From Hanstruepera ponticola (GTDB lineage: Bacteria; Bacteroidota; Bacteroidia; Flavobacteriales; Flavobacteriaceae), in the NCBI RefSeq assembly GCF_012931685.1, contig NZ_JABANC010000006.1:1-64000 (forward strand): a stretch of DNA of 64,000 bases, in the 5' to 3' direction. A program made the position numbers and the translations under genes. The notes beneath the pieces are model-generated. The model did no database searches and was not told where the DNA came from. It saw nothing but the letters and a program-made list of their open reading frames with translations. Positions 24,937-33,916 of this stretch are shown piece after piece (positions within the stretch are counted from its first letter, which is position 1; every line of letters begins with the position of its first letter).

Positions 24937-25719
24937 TTATAAACTTTTTGTGCGCCCACCATCTACAGGAAGATTAATGCCATTGATATAACTAGCACAT
25001 TCACTAGCAAGAAAAGTAATGGCATAAGCCAACTCTTCTGGTTTCGCAAATCGTTTTGCAGGTACTGCTTGCTTCATGATATTTGCTGCTTCATCTTCAG
25101 AATTACCAGTTTTAGCCGATTTGTTTTTAATAATTTCAGTAAGTCGTTCGGTTCCTGTGGCACCAGGTAAAACATTGTTTACCGTAATACCAAATTGACC
25201 CAATTCATTGGCCAGAGTTTTACTCCAATTGGCTACTGCACCTCGAATGGTGTTGCTTACACCTAGTCCATCGAGCGGTTGCTTTACAGACGTTGAAATA
25301 ACGTTTATTATTCTACCATACCCTTCACTTTTCATAAAAGGAACAATGGTTTGAGCTAAAACGTGATTACATTTTAAATGCTGGGTAAAGGCACTTTCAA
25401 ATTCAGAAATATCAGCAGAAAAAACGGGTCCACCTTTAGGGCCTCCAGTATTATTGACTAAAATATGAAAGCCGTGATTTTCACGAATATATCTTGAGAC
25501 TCTTGTTTTTAATTCTTCAGGGTTTGAAAAATCTGCCACGATATAATCATGAGATCTTTGTTGTGGTAACTCTGAAATTGTAGCTTTTAATTTTTCTTCG
25601 TTTCTAGCAATTAATGTGACTTGAACACCTTCTTGTGCCAAAGCTATCGCTGTTGCTTTACCAATTCCAGCTGTACTCCCACAAACAAGAGCGTATTTAT
25701 TGTTTAAGTTTAAGTTCAT
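24937..25719 (-). CDS. SDR-family oxidoreductase with altered catalytic residues
   Basis: This 260-residue Rossmann protein has the cofactor motif GSTAGIGKATAIAL and the second motif VNNTGGPKGGP. At the place of the YxxxK motif the sequence reads GVSNTIRGAVANWSKTL, so Tyr is Ser and Lys is Arg. This matches the FabG-like/BKR-like SDR subgroup in which the Tyr is not kept. The C-terminal NGINLPVDGGR is standard. It is embedded in the kynurenine operon (7 bp after the dehydrogenase gene), but the pathway has no known step for it. Activity as a classical dehydrogenase is doubtful. Confidence 0.85.
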   Translation of the reverse strand: MNLNLNNKYALVCGSTAGIGKATAIALAQEGVQVTLIARNEEKLKATISELPQQRSHDYIVADFSNPEELKTRVSRYIRENHGFHILVNNTGGPKGGPVFSADISEFESAFTQHLKCNHVLAQTIVPFMKSEGYGRIINVISTSVKQPLDGLGVSNTIRGAVANWSKTLANELGQFGITVNNVLPGATGTERLTEIIKNKSAKTGNSEDEAANIMKQAVPAKRFAKPEELAYAITFLASECASYINGINLPVDGGRTKSL

Positions 25720-25726
25720 TTTATTT

Positions 25727-27175
25727 TTAATATTTTATACAAACATTTTTTGGTTCTGTAAAAAAGCGTAAAGCTTCAAACCCACCTTCACGACCAACAC
25801 CAGAAGCTTTTACGCCTCCAAAAGGTGTTCTTAAATCGCGCATCATCCATGTGTTTACCCAAACTATTCCTGCTTGCAATTGGTTACTCATGCGCATAGT
25901 ACGTTTTAAATTGTTTGTCCACAGTGTAGCCGACAAACCATATTTTACTTTGTTAGCCATTTTCAAGACTTCATCTTCAGTATTAAATGGCATAATGGTA
26001 ACTACAGGGCCAAAAATTTCTTCTTGATTGACCCGGCATTCATCATTTGGAACTTCAATAACGGTTGGTTCTAAATAATAACCGTTTTCATGACCTTCGA
26101 CAATAACTTTATTGCCACCACAGAGAATTTTGCCGTTTTCACTTTTTGCAATGTTAATATAATCCATCACTTTTTCTAAATGTGGTTGAGATACTAATGC
26201 ACCTATATTGGTTGATTCTTCTGATGGATGACCAACTTTTAAATTCTTAATTTTATTTACAAAATCGGTTTTAAATTTTTCGTAGATGGATTGCTCAACA
26301 AAAATGCGACTACCACAAAGGCAAATCTGACCTTGATTAGCAAATGATGAGCGGACTGTGGTATCTAACATATCATCATAATCACAATCTGCAAAAATGA
26401 TGTTTGGGTTTTTACCACCTAATTCCAAGGATAATTTTTTAAACATTGGTGCTGCTACTTTTGCTATATGAGCTCCTGTTGCTGTGCCTCCAGTGAACGA
26501 AATGGCTTTAATATCTGGATGCTCAATAATAGCTTGACCTGTTGTAGTTCCTAATCCGTGAACAATATTTAAAACGCCTTTTGGGAGTCCAGCTTTATTA
26601 CATATTTCACCTAACAAATAGGCTGTCATTGGTGTTACTTCACTAGGTTTGGCCACAACACAATTACCTGCTGCTAAAGCTGGTGCAATTTTCCAGGTAA
26701 AGAGATAGAGTGGAAGATTCCAAGGTGAGATACAACCTACAACACCAATAGGTTGACGTAAGGTGTAATTAATAGCTTGTTGTCCCGTGCTTTCATGACT
26801 TTCGCTAGAAAATTGTGTAATAGCATTTCCGAAGAATCTGAAATTACTAGCTGCTCTTGGAATATCTACAGCTTTTGCCAAACTAACAGGTTTGCCATTA
26901 TCTTTACTTTCAGCTTCTGCAAAGCGTTGTAAATTGCCTTCTAGTAACTCCGATATTTTTATAAGAATGCGACTGCGTTCTTCCAATGTGGTTTGTGACC
27001 AGCTAGGGAAAGCCGATTTAGCTGCTGTATAGGCGTTTTCAACATCTTCTGATGATGAGTTTGGAATTTGCCCATAAACCTCACCATTAGATGGGTTGTA
27101 GTTATCTATCCAATTATCTTGTATCGGATTATAAAATGTTCCGTTTATATAGTTTTGTATGTTCATGTCATTCAC
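25727..27175 (-). CDS. amnC: 2-aminomuconate 6-semialdehyde dehydrogenase (ALDH superfamily)
   Basis: This 482-residue aldehyde dehydrogenase has catalytic Cys in NQGQICLCGSRIFVE, general-base Glu in LSLELGGKNPNIIF, the NAD-site SFTGGTATGAHI and the C-terminal FGGVKASGVGREGG. It oxidises 2-aminomuconate semialdehyde to 2-aminomuconate. The substrate is assigned from its place between the deaminase and the ACMSD gene. The start at 27175 (MNDMNIQNY) could be the second ATG at 27166. The upstream deaminase gene ends 42 bp away. Confidence 0.88.
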   Translation of the reverse strand: MNDMNIQNYINGTFYNPIQDNWIDNYNPSNGEVYGQIPNSSSEDVENAYTAAKSAFPSWSQTTLEERSRILIKISELLEGNLQRFAEAESKDNGKPVSLAKAVDIPRAASNFRFFGNAITQFSSESHESTGQQAINYTLRQPIGVVGCISPWNLPLYLFTWKIAPALAAGNCVVAKPSEVTPMTAYLLGEICNKAGLPKGVLNIVHGLGTTTGQAIIEHPDIKAISFTGGTATGAHIAKVAAPMFKKLSLELGGKNPNIIFADCDYDDMLDTTVRSSFANQGQICLCGSRIFVEQSIYEKFKTDFVNKIKNLKVGHPSEESTNIGALVSQPHLEKVMDYINIAKSENGKILCGGNKVIVEGHENGYYLEPTVIEVPNDECRVNQEEIFGPVVTIMPFNTEDEVLKMANKVKYGLSATLWTNNLKRTMRMSNQLQAGIVWVNTWMMRDLRTPFGGVKASGVGREGGFEALRFFTEPKNVCIKY

Positions 27176-27217
27176 AAATGAAGAACCAAGAAAATGGAGT
27201 CAAGACTAATTTTCTTG

Positions 27218-27646
27218 TCACTTGGCTCTTGTGTCTTTAATCTTTTTCCTATAAGCCATCACTTTTATCTCCACAACCAAATCAGGATGCGGTAATTGGT
27301 GAACGGCAACAGTAGTACGTGTTGGACCATTTTCTTTTTCAAAAAACTCGGCATAGGCTTTATTATAACCTGCAAAATCGTTCATATTTACTAAAAAGGA
27401 GGTCACATCAACAACATCTTTTAAAGAGGCTCCAACAGTTTGTAAGTTTTTATCAATGTTTTTTAAAACTTCTCGAGTTTGCACTTCAGCATTCAAGCGT
27501 TTGGTTCCCATTTCGTCTATTATATCAACACCAGCAATCGTATTATCCGATCGACGTGAACTGGTACCTGAAACGAATATGAAATCGCCTACTACTTTTA
27601 CATGTGGATAGGCTCCTCTTGGTGTTACTTTTGTTCCTTCGCTCAT
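27218..27646 (-). CDS. amnD: 2-aminomuconate deaminase (RidA/YjgF family)
   Basis: This 142-residue protein has the RidA fold: [20 protein letters not shown] at the N-terminus, [15 protein letters not shown] in the central helix and the signature [20 protein letters not shown] with the conserved Arg and Glu. Bacteria with the 2-aminomuconate route use a RidA-family deaminase at this step, and the gene lies 2 bp after kmo and before the semialdehyde dehydrogenase gene. A general enamine/imine deaminase role is the alternative. Confidence 0.85.
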   Translation of the reverse strand: MSEGTKVTPRGAYPHVKVVGDFIFVSGTSSRRSDNTIAGVDIIDEMGTKRLNAEVQTREVLKNIDKNLQTVGASLKDVVDVTSFLVNMNDFAGYNKAYAEFFEKENGPTRTTVAVHQLPHPDLVVEIKVMAYRKKIKDTRAK

Positions 27647-27648
27647 AA

Positions 27649-29067
27649 TTATGATTTTAAACCGGCAATTCTATTATCCTCCAGTATGTTTTCGGTTTTG
27701 GTTTTTACTTTTTCTAAAATTGTTTTTAAAACTGCTTTATCTGTCAGGTCAAGCGCAGTCGAGACCTCACCATCAGCCAGCATATTTAATATGGCTTTGT
27801 CTTGAGCACGACCTCTTAACATAGCTTCACGATATCCTATATCTTCATTAAAAGTCACCAACGAATATTTTGACGAATACTCATCTGGAAACGTTTTCTC
27901 AAAAGCCATTTCCAAAGTGCGTTTTTCTCTGAAATTAGGATGGTTTACATGACCTTTCATTTCGTAGAAATTGTCAATTGCCAAATCGGCAATAGCATCG
28001 GTATCTTTTTTGCGATTCTTCTCGTAAACCTTAAAAATGGTTTCCCAATCATCAAATCCTTGATCAAGAACCTTGTCAAATTCTACAACATCTTCAAACG
28101 ACGCATTCATGCCTTGTCCATAAAAAGGCACGATGGCATGTGCTGCATCTCCCATTAATAAGGTGTTGCCTTTGTAATGCCATGGTGAACACTTTACAGT
28201 ACCTAATGGTGCTGTTGGGTTTTCGAAATAATCATCAACTAGGTTTGGCATTAAATCCAGCGCGTCCTTGAAATATTTAGTAAAGAATTCTAATACACGT
28301 TCTTTAGTTGTAAGGTTATTGAAATTGTACTCACCCTCATCAAAACTTAAGAACAAGGTAACCGTAAAACTGCCATCTAAATTAGGAAGTGCAATAAGCA
28401 TAAAGGCTTCGCGACCCCAAATGTGTAAGGCATTTTTATAGGTTTTAAAACTGCCATTTTCACCCGGAAGAATACTTAATTCTTTATAACCATGTGTCAG
28501 GTAATCTTGCGAAAAACTAAACAGGAATTTACGTTCTAAATAATAGCTTTTTCGTAATGCAGAACCTGCACCATCTGTTCCAATAATAATATCGGCATCT
28601 TCAATAAACTGTGTTTTGGTATCGTAATCTTTGAATGTGGCAGTGGTTTTTACAAAATCAACTGCTTTACATTTTTTATTAAAGTGAATTTTTACATTGT
28701 CGTGTTTTTCAGCTTCATCCAGTAGTAATGCATTTAATCCGCCTCGAGAAATGGAATTGATATACTCATGGTCACGACCACTATAAGGCGCTAAAGTGGT
28801 GTTGCCTTCAATATCATGAAGCATTCTACCGTTCATAGGAATACAAAGTGGCATAACTTTATCTTTAATGCCAACTAAATTCATAGCCTTTATTCCACGA
28901 TCTGAAAATGCCAAATTTATGGATCGTCCTGCTGAAATATCAACTTTACGCAAATCTGGACGCATTTCGTAAACCGTTACATTGTAACCACGTTGACCCA
29001 TACGCAGAGCAAGGAGTGAACCACAAAGGCCAGCTCCTATTATTAATACGTTTTGTTTATTACTCAT
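27649..29067 (-). CDS. kmo: Kynurenine 3-monooxygenase
   Basis: This 472-residue FAD monooxygenase has the dinucleotide motif [18 protein letters not shown], the DG motif in [13 protein letters not shown] and the GD motif in [34 protein letters not shown] and [13 protein letters not shown] are typical of KMO. The C-terminal part carries [11 protein letters not shown]. Residues about 434-442 (EVSTALDLT) are encoded by a palindromic repeat almost identical to the one beside the GIY-YIG gene. The start overlaps the end of kynU by 8 bp and the deaminase gene follows after 2 bp. Confidence 0.94.
   Translation of the reverse strand: MSNKQNVLIIGAGLCGSLLALRMGQRGYNVTVYEMRPDLRKVDISAGRSINLAFSDRGIKAMNLVGIKDKVMPLCIPMNGRMLHDIEGNTTLAPYSGRDHEYINSISRGGLNALLLDEAEKHDNVKIHFNKKCKAVDFVKTTATFKDYDTKTQFIEDADIIIGTDGAGSALRKSYYLERKFLFSFSQDYLTHGYKELSILPGENGSFKTYKNALHIWGREAFMLIALPNLDGSFTVTLFLSFDEGEYNFNNLTTKERVLEFFTKYFKDALDLMPNLVDDYFENPTAPLGTVKCSPWHYKGNTLLMGDAAHAIVPFYGQGMNASFEDVVEFDKVLDQGFDDWETIFKVYEKNRKKDTDAIADLAIDNFYEMKGHVNHPNFREKRTLEMAFEKTFPDEYSSKYSLVTFNEDIGYREAMLRGRAQDKAILNMLADGEVSTALDLTDKAVLKTILEKVKTKTENILEDNRIAGLKS
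27742..27767 (+). repeat. Palindromic repeat, copy C, inside kmo
   Basis: This 26-bp copy has the form TGTCA plus outer stem AGGTC/GACCT. It differs from copy A by one base, which changes the core GAGCGC to AAGCGC. It is read in frame on the minus strand and supplies about nine residues near the C-terminus of kynurenine monooxygenase. Confidence 0.85.
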
Positions 29068-30358
29068 TCAAAATATGCTTTAATTTTTCAACCATTTGAT
29101 AGACATCCTCAAATGAATTATATAATGGAACTGGTGCACAACGAATAACATCAGGTTCACGCCAATCACTTATCACACCAGCTTCTGTTAATTTATTATG
29201 CAATATTTTATCAGCATTCTTGACTTGAATTGAAAGCTGACAACCGCGTTCTTCAGGATTTTCCGGAGTAATAATTCGTATAGTATCCTCACCTAATCGT
29301 TTCAATAAAAATTCAAAATAAGCGGTTAGTTTTCTAGATTTTTCATTCAATTTATCAATGCCTACTTCATTAAAAATATCTAATGATGCACGAATAGCCG
29401 CTAACGATAGAATAGGTGGATTGCTTAATTGCCAGCCTTCAGCTCCTGGTAATTGGTCAAATTCATGACGCATATTAAATCGAGTTTGCTTGTTATGACT
29501 CCACCAACCTGTAAATCGGTTTAAATCTTTGTTATGAGCATGACGTTCATGAACAAAAGCACCAGCTAAACTTCCTGGGCCAGAATTTAAATATTTATAC
29601 GTGCACCAAACGGCAAAATCGGCTCCTGATTCGTGTAAATTGAGTTCTACATTTCCTGCACCATGTGCACAATCAAACCCAACCATGCAACCGTAATTAT
29701 GACCTAATTTGGTTATGCGTTTTAAATCAAAATATTGTCCTGTGTAATAATTTACACCTCCAATCATGATTAGAGCCACTTCGTTACCGTGAGCTTTCAT
29801 AATGGCTTCTAAATCTTCATAACGAACCAATTCTTCACCTTCGCGAGCTTTCCAAAGAATTAAACCGTCTTTATCATCAAAACCATGATGGCGTAACTGT
29901 GATTCAACAGCATATTTATCTGAAGGGAAGGCATCAGCCTCAATAATAATTTTATAGCGTTCTGTAGTGGGTTTATAAAACGATACCATCATGAAATGCA
30001 AGTTAGCAGTAAGCGTATTCATGGTAACCACTTCAATCGGTTTGGCACCGACTACTTTTGCCATGCTTTCTGTTAGAAATTCATGATAGGGTAACCACGG
30101 ATTTTTGGCTTCAGTATGACCTTCAACACCGAGATTAGCCCAATCTTCAAGTTCCTGATTAATATAAGATTTAGTAGTTTTTGGTTGTAAGCCTAAAGAA
30201 TTTCCGCAGAGATAAATAAGTTCGTTTCCATCTTCATCTTTTGGAATATGAAACTGTTTTCTGTACTTTGATAAAGTATCTAATTGATCTTGTTGTTTAG
30301 CGTATTCTAGACCTAATTTATAAGTGGACAATGTGCGTGATTTTTCGGTTTCCAACAA
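29060..30358 (-). CDS. kynU: Kynureninase
   Basis: This PLP enzyme (up to 432 residues) cleaves kynurenine and 3-hydroxykynurenine to anthranilate or 3-hydroxyanthranilate plus alanine. The PLP Lys is in WCTYKYLNSGPGS. FDCAHGAGNVELNLHE with the cofactor-binding Asp, IYLCGNSLGLQPK and GWQLSNPPILSLAA are family hallmarks. It heads the operon and overlaps kmo by 8 bp. There is no ATG start. The TTG at 30358 coincides with a possible TATTTTTG -7 box (30356-30363), so the TTG at 30331 (giving 423 residues, beginning before STYKLGLEYA) is a serious alternative. Confidence 0.93.
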   Translation of the reverse strand: MLETEKSRTLSTYKLGLEYAKQQDQLDTLSKYRKQFHIPKDEDGNELIYLCGNSLGLQPKTTKSYINQELEDWANLGVEGHTEAKNPWLPYHEFLTESMAKVVGAKPIEVVTMNTLTANLHFMMVSFYKPTTERYKIIIEADAFPSDKYAVESQLRHHGFDDKDGLILWKAREGEELVRYEDLEAIMKAHGNEVALIMIGGVNYYTGQYFDLKRITKLGHNYGCMVGFDCAHGAGNVELNLHESGADFAVWCTYKYLNSGPGSLAGAFVHERHAHNKDLNRFTGWWSHNKQTRFNMRHEFDQLPGAEGWQLSNPPILSLAAIRASLDIFNEVGIDKLNEKSRKLTAYFEFLLKRLGEDTIRIITPENPEERGCQLSIQVKNADKILHNKLTEAGVISDWREPDVIRCAPVPLYNSFEDVYQMVEKLKHILNE

Positions 30359-30446
30359 AAATAAGAATTATAAGTTTAGAAATGAAGATGGGATAGCGAG
30401 ATAATTTAAAGCTAGCTTTTTTGTATCTTTAAGAAAAGTAAACACA

Positions 30447-30866
30447 ATGGGAAAAACAAAAGAATATAGTAATGGTGAAACCACCATTGTTTGGGAGCCA
30501 GAAAAATGTATTCACTCTGGAATATGTGTAAAAGGCTTACCAAACGTTTTTCAGCCTAAAGATAAACCGTGGATTAAAGTTGAGGCAGCAACAACTGATG
30601 AGCTAGTGAAACAGGTAAAGCAATGTCCATCTGGTGCTTTAAGCTATTACATGAATGATGATGCCGATAAAAGTTCAGAATCATTGGAAACTAAAGTTGA
30701 AGTACTTGAAGATGGTCCACTTTTGGTTTATGGCACGTTGAAAGTAACCCATAAAAACGGTGATCAGGAAACCAAAAATAAGACAACGGCTTTCTGCAGG
30801 TGTGGCGCTTCACACAATAAACCGTATTGTGATGGCACTCACGTAAAAAATGAATTTAAAGGTTAA
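30447..30866 (+). CDS. Fe-S protein: YjdI-like divergent ferredoxin domain fused to CDGSH domain
   Basis: This 139-residue protein has an N-terminal (4Fe-4S) mono-cluster-like domain with CIHSGICVKGLPNVF and QCPSGALSYY. The C-terminal CDGSH (mitoNEET-like) 2Fe-2S domain is visible as AFCRCGASHNKPYCDGTH, which gives the three Cys and one His ligands. This combination is common in Bacteroidota. It may act in redox sensing or cluster transfer in the cytosol. A TATCTTTA sequence (30424-30431) is a near match to the promoter box. Confidence 0.9.
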   Translation: MGKTKEYSNGETTIVWEPEKCIHSGICVKGLPNVFQPKDKPWIKVEAATTDELVKQVKQCPSGALSYYMNDDADKSSESLETKVEVLEDGPLLVYGTLKVTHKNGDQETKNKTTAFCRCGASHNKPYCDGTHVKNEFKG

Positions 30867-30869
30867 AAA

Positions 30870-30905
30870 AAACAGGCTTCAATTAAAAAAAATGGAAGCC
30901 TGTTT
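30870..30905 (-). terminator. Terminator after the lipoprotein gene (minus strand)
   Basis: The arms AAACAGGCTTC (30870-30880) and GAAGCCTGTTT (30895-30905) form an 11-bp stem. The A run just left of it becomes the T run on the minus strand, so it mainly serves the gene ending at 30978. It also lies just past the stop of the plus-strand Fe-S gene. Confidence 0.75.
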
Positions 30906-30977
30906 CTGAATATATATAGACGCTTACTGCGGGATATTTATTATATATACGGATGAAAAATAATTTTGGATTATTTC

Positions 30978-31646
30978 TTATTCAATTTTTACATCAGTAA
31001 AATATAATTCCCAATTGTCTGACGTTTTTTTATAACTCATTGGAATAACGATACCATTTAATTCCTTATTGTCCTCCCAAGTTGTCATCATGGTAGGTTC
31101 TTGAGCATTAGCCTTTCTGTAAATCCATTCCTCAATCACAAAATCATCATTGAAATAAAAATCATAAGCATCTCCAGGTGTATAGCCGCCCTCGCTGGAA
31201 TAGGTTAAGGTAATTTTATTCAATTCTTTATTAGCTAATGGAGAATTTTCTTTTGAAGGTTCTGAAATAGTTGTACCAGAATCCCAAACCAAATTAAAAG
31301 GTGTTAACAACCAATATTTGTCATTGATAAAAGCTTTGTCTGCATTAATAAATGTACTGTCTATTTTACTTCTGTTATAGCGCAGCGTATCGTTTTTGGA
31401 TTTTAAAACAACATCATTTGTTTTTGGGTACCATGCCCATGAACGCTCAAAATGACTGCTATCACGATCTACATTAAAAGTAAATTTCACAGTTTCAATA
31501 GTTTCCCAATTCTCAATACCGTAACGCTTTGCAATTTTTTCGGCAATGGTAAGCTCCATCACATTGGTTGTTTCAGGTTCTTTTTTATCGGATTTACAAG
31601 CCAGAATAGTTATACTGATTGCAATAAGTGTCATTATTTTTTTCAT
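30978..31646 (-). CDS. Lipoprotein of unknown function
   Basis: This 222-residue protein has a lipoprotein signal (TLIAISITILACKSDKK, lipobox LxAC) and should be membrane-anchored in the envelope. The mature part is beta-rich, with WETIETVKFTFNVDR, SWAWYPKTNDVVLK and YDFYFNDDFVIEEWIY. It looks like the lipocalin- or LolA-like outer-membrane lipoproteins of this phylum, but I cannot assign a family. It is monocistronic with its own terminator. Confidence 0.75.
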   Translation of the reverse strand: MKKIMTLIAISITILACKSDKKEPETTNVMELTIAEKIAKRYGIENWETIETVKFTFNVDRDSSHFERSWAWYPKTNDVVLKSKNDTLRYNRSKIDSTFINADKAFINDKYWLLTPFNLVWDSGTTISEPSKENSPLANKELNKITLTYSSEGGYTPGDAYDFYFNDDFVIEEWIYRKANAQEPTMMTTWEDNKELNGIVIPMSYKKTSDNWELYFTDVKIE

Positions 31647-31705
31647 ACGAGGTTTTCTGATTTTGTGCGAAGTTATACTATTTTAGTATCAAATTCTAGT
31701 TTATT

Positions 31706-32506
31706 ATGAATACCGAAAACAACTATTTCGAAATTAATAAGGCCACATGGAATGAAAAAGTAAAGATACATTCTAAAAGCAAAATGTATGATTTACAAGC
31801 GTTTAAAAATGGCAAAAATTCTTTGATGCCTTATGAGTTGAACGCTCTTGGTGATATTAATGGGAAGTCATTATTACACTTGCAATGTCATTTTGGGCAG
31901 GATACCTTGAGTTGGAGTCGGTTGGGAGCACAATGTGTAGGTGTAGATTTAAGCGACGAAGGTATAAAACTAGCTCAAACCCTTAATAACGAATTGCAAT
32001 TAGATGCCGAATTTGTGTGTTGTAATGTTTTAGATACTTCTAAACATGTAAACGAAACATTTGATATAGTGTTTACCAGTTATGGTGTGATTGGTTGGTT
32101 GCCCGATTTAAAACCTTGGGGACAAATGATTGCCGAACGCTTAAAGCCAGGTGGCACATTTTATATGGTAGAATTTCATCCCATAGTTTGGATGTTTGAT
32201 TATTTGGAAGGGAAACCGGTTATGAAATATGGTTACATGCAAGATGAAGCTATTTATGAAGAATATGAAGGCACTTATGCTGACACCAACTCTAAAATGG
32301 TAAGTAAAGAATACGGTTGGAACCATGGATTAAGCGAAGTTATCAATGCTTTAACAGAAGCAGGTTTGCAGATTGATTATTTAAATGAGTACGATGAAAG
32401 TCCGTATAATGTCTTGCCTGATTTGGTTAAAACCGATTCTGGTATGTTTGTCACTCAAGATAAATTGTATCCCTTAATTTTTGAGGTGAAGGCTAGGAAA
32501 AATTAG
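31706..32506 (+). CDS. Class I SAM-dependent methyltransferase
   Basis: This 266-residue protein has motif I-like LLHLQCHFGQDTLSWSRLGA, then VGVDLSDEGIKLAQ (acidic SAM-ribose contact), IVFTSYGVIGWLPD and AERLKPGGTFYMVEF. The order and spacing fit the Methyltransf_11/25 group. The HLQCHFGQDT form of motif I is a familiar subgroup of uncharacterised small-molecule methyltransferases. The substrate is unknown and the flanking genes are unrelated. Confidence 0.85.
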   Translation: MNTENNYFEINKATWNEKVKIHSKSKMYDLQAFKNGKNSLMPYELNALGDINGKSLLHLQCHFGQDTLSWSRLGAQCVGVDLSDEGIKLAQTLNNELQLDAEFVCCNVLDTSKHVNETFDIVFTSYGVIGWLPDLKPWGQMIAERLKPGGTFYMVEFHPIVWMFDYLEGKPVMKYGYMQDEAIYEEYEGTYADTNSKMVSKEYGWNHGLSEVINALTEAGLQIDYLNEYDESPYNVLPDLVKTDSGMFVTQDKLYPLIFEVKARKN

Positions 32507-32530
32507 AGGGTTTTATATTGTTGTACACCG

Positions 32531-32950
32531 TTATTTTTTATACAGTCTTTCAATCATTGAGTGATTTCCATTCACAAAATGTTCCAAATAAGTCAATGAT
32601 TTTTCTAAACTAAATCCCCAAACATCATCAACTACCATTTTTTCTTTTTCTCCTAATAACCCAAATAAAACTTTTACTTTTTTTGGTCTATTGTACCAAA
32701 GAGAAAATTCAAGATTTTGGTTTTTATCATAATTAGCGGTCAAACAAAAACTTTTTCCGTTTTCAATACAAGTAAAGTCAAGAGAAGGACTGTAATGAAT
32801 ACTTTCAGGTTTTAATGAATCCGAAAATTTCAACTTTTCAATCCAAGGATAATTTTCAGCTATTTTCCGTACTTCATTTCCAGATATAGGTTTATTGAGA
32901 TATTCAATATTTTCTTTTTCAGGGTGGCATATAGAATATTTATAGGTCAT
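32531..32950 (-). CDS. Hypothetical protein
   Basis: I do not recognise this 139-residue protein. It has no signal peptide or membrane segment. Visible features are YSICHPEKENIEYL at the start, a central beta-rich part (YSPSLDFTCIENGKSFCLTA) and VKVLFGLLGEKEKMVVDDVW. The length and composition suggest a soluble cytosolic domain. ATG 32950 is chosen over a TTG at 32977. Its upstream region holds the palindrome cluster at 33084-33166. Confidence 0.6.
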   Translation of the reverse strand: MTYKYSICHPEKENIEYLNKPISGNEVRKIAENYPWIEKLKFSDSLKPESIHYSPSLDFTCIENGKSFCLTANYDKNQNLEFSLWYNRPKKVKVLFGLLGEKEKMVVDDVWGFSLEKSLTYLEHFVNGNHSMIERLYKK

Positions 32951-33083
32951 TTTTTCGTTCAGTTTAATTGTGTACAACGATTTGATATGGATAGTTTTAA
33001 TACTGAAGTAAATTCAGCACAAGTTATTTATATCAACTGTAAACGAAGTTCAGCTTTTAAACTTAAAAAGTCAAGTTATTGTT

Positions 33084-33166
33084 TGTCATTCCAGCATTTC
33101 GACAAGCTCAATGTGACAGCCATGAATGACAGCTAAAATGGATTCCTGCCTTCGCAGGAATGACAG
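33084..33166. repeat. Cluster of palindromic repeats before msrA
   Basis: The 206-bp gap between the hypothetical gene and msrA holds several TGTCA/TGACA-ended palindromes. One (33095-33118, minus-strand reading TGTCA then CATT/AATG around GAGCTTGTCGA) is a diverged member of the family in kmo and valS. Another (33140-33166) has a perfect 8-bp stem ATTCCTGC/GCAGGAAT with loop CTTC and belongs to a different, widespread class of short repeats. A partial TGTCATTCC lies at 33084. Confidence 0.75.
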
Positions 33167-33183
33167 AATGCTCAGGAATTGAT

Positions 33184-33840
33184 TTAATGATTCTCTTTTA
33201 ATACCTCTGGCATTTTTCGTTTAAAACGATTTAAACGTGGAATAGAAACATTTTGAACGTAAGGATTATCTCGATTATAGCGTTCGTAGTCTTGGTGATA
33301 ATCCTCTGCTACCCAGAATTTCTGAAACGGATACACTTCTGCAGCAACAGGTTCATCTAATTGTTTTTGGAGAGCGGCTTTCTTTTTTAAGATAATATCT
33401 TTTTGCTCTTGGTTTTGATAAAAAATTATGGAGCGATATTGTGAGCCTCTATCTGGACCTTGACCATTAACCTGTGTTGGGTTTTGTGATGCGAAATAAA
33501 CATCCACCAAGGTTGAGAAACTCACCACATTGGGGTCATAAATAACTTCTACGGCTTCAGCATGTCCAGTGCGTCCTGTATTGCTGGCCTCGTAGGTTGG
33601 ATTCTTTGTGTGTCCGCCAGCATAACCTGAAATGGCTTCATCAACACCTATTACACTTTCGTAAACAGCTTCAACACACCAAAAACAGCCACTGGCAAAA
33701 TAGGCTTTGGCTTTTCCGTTTTGCACTGGGACTTCAATAGGATCGGCATTTATGACAGCTAGTTGTTCTGGGTTTGTTTGAGCCGTGTTACTACAACTCC
33801 AAAAAAGTGCTAATAAAAAGAATGGAAATATTGATTTCAT
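33184..33840 (-). CDS. msrA: Peptide-methionine (S)-S-oxide reductase, lipoprotein form
   Basis: This 218-residue MsrA has a lipoprotein signal (LLALFWSCSNT). The catalytic motif is ASGCFWCVEAVYESVIGV, followed by SGYAGGHTKNPTYEAS, TGHAEAVEVIYDP and DRGSQYRSIIFY. All are standard for reduction of methionine-S-sulfoxide. The signal indicates repair of envelope proteins rather than cytosolic ones. It is monocistronic, preceded by a terminator of the next minus-strand operon at 33917-33946. Confidence 0.93.
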   Translation of the reverse strand: MKSIFPFFLLALFWSCSNTAQTNPEQLAVINADPIEVPVQNGKAKAYFASGCFWCVEAVYESVIGVDEAISGYAGGHTKNPTYEASNTGRTGHAEAVEVIYDPNVVSFSTLVDVYFASQNPTQVNGQGPDRGSQYRSIIFYQNQEQKDIILKKKAALQKQLDEPVAAEVYPFQKFWVAEDYHQDYERYNRDNPYVQNVSIPRLNRFKRKMPEVLKENH

Positions 33841-33916
33841 AAATAAGTTTTTCTTTTAATAGACGAAATAAAGCAGAAAACCTTAATCAAGCAACTGTGA
33901 AAGTTTTATTAAATAA

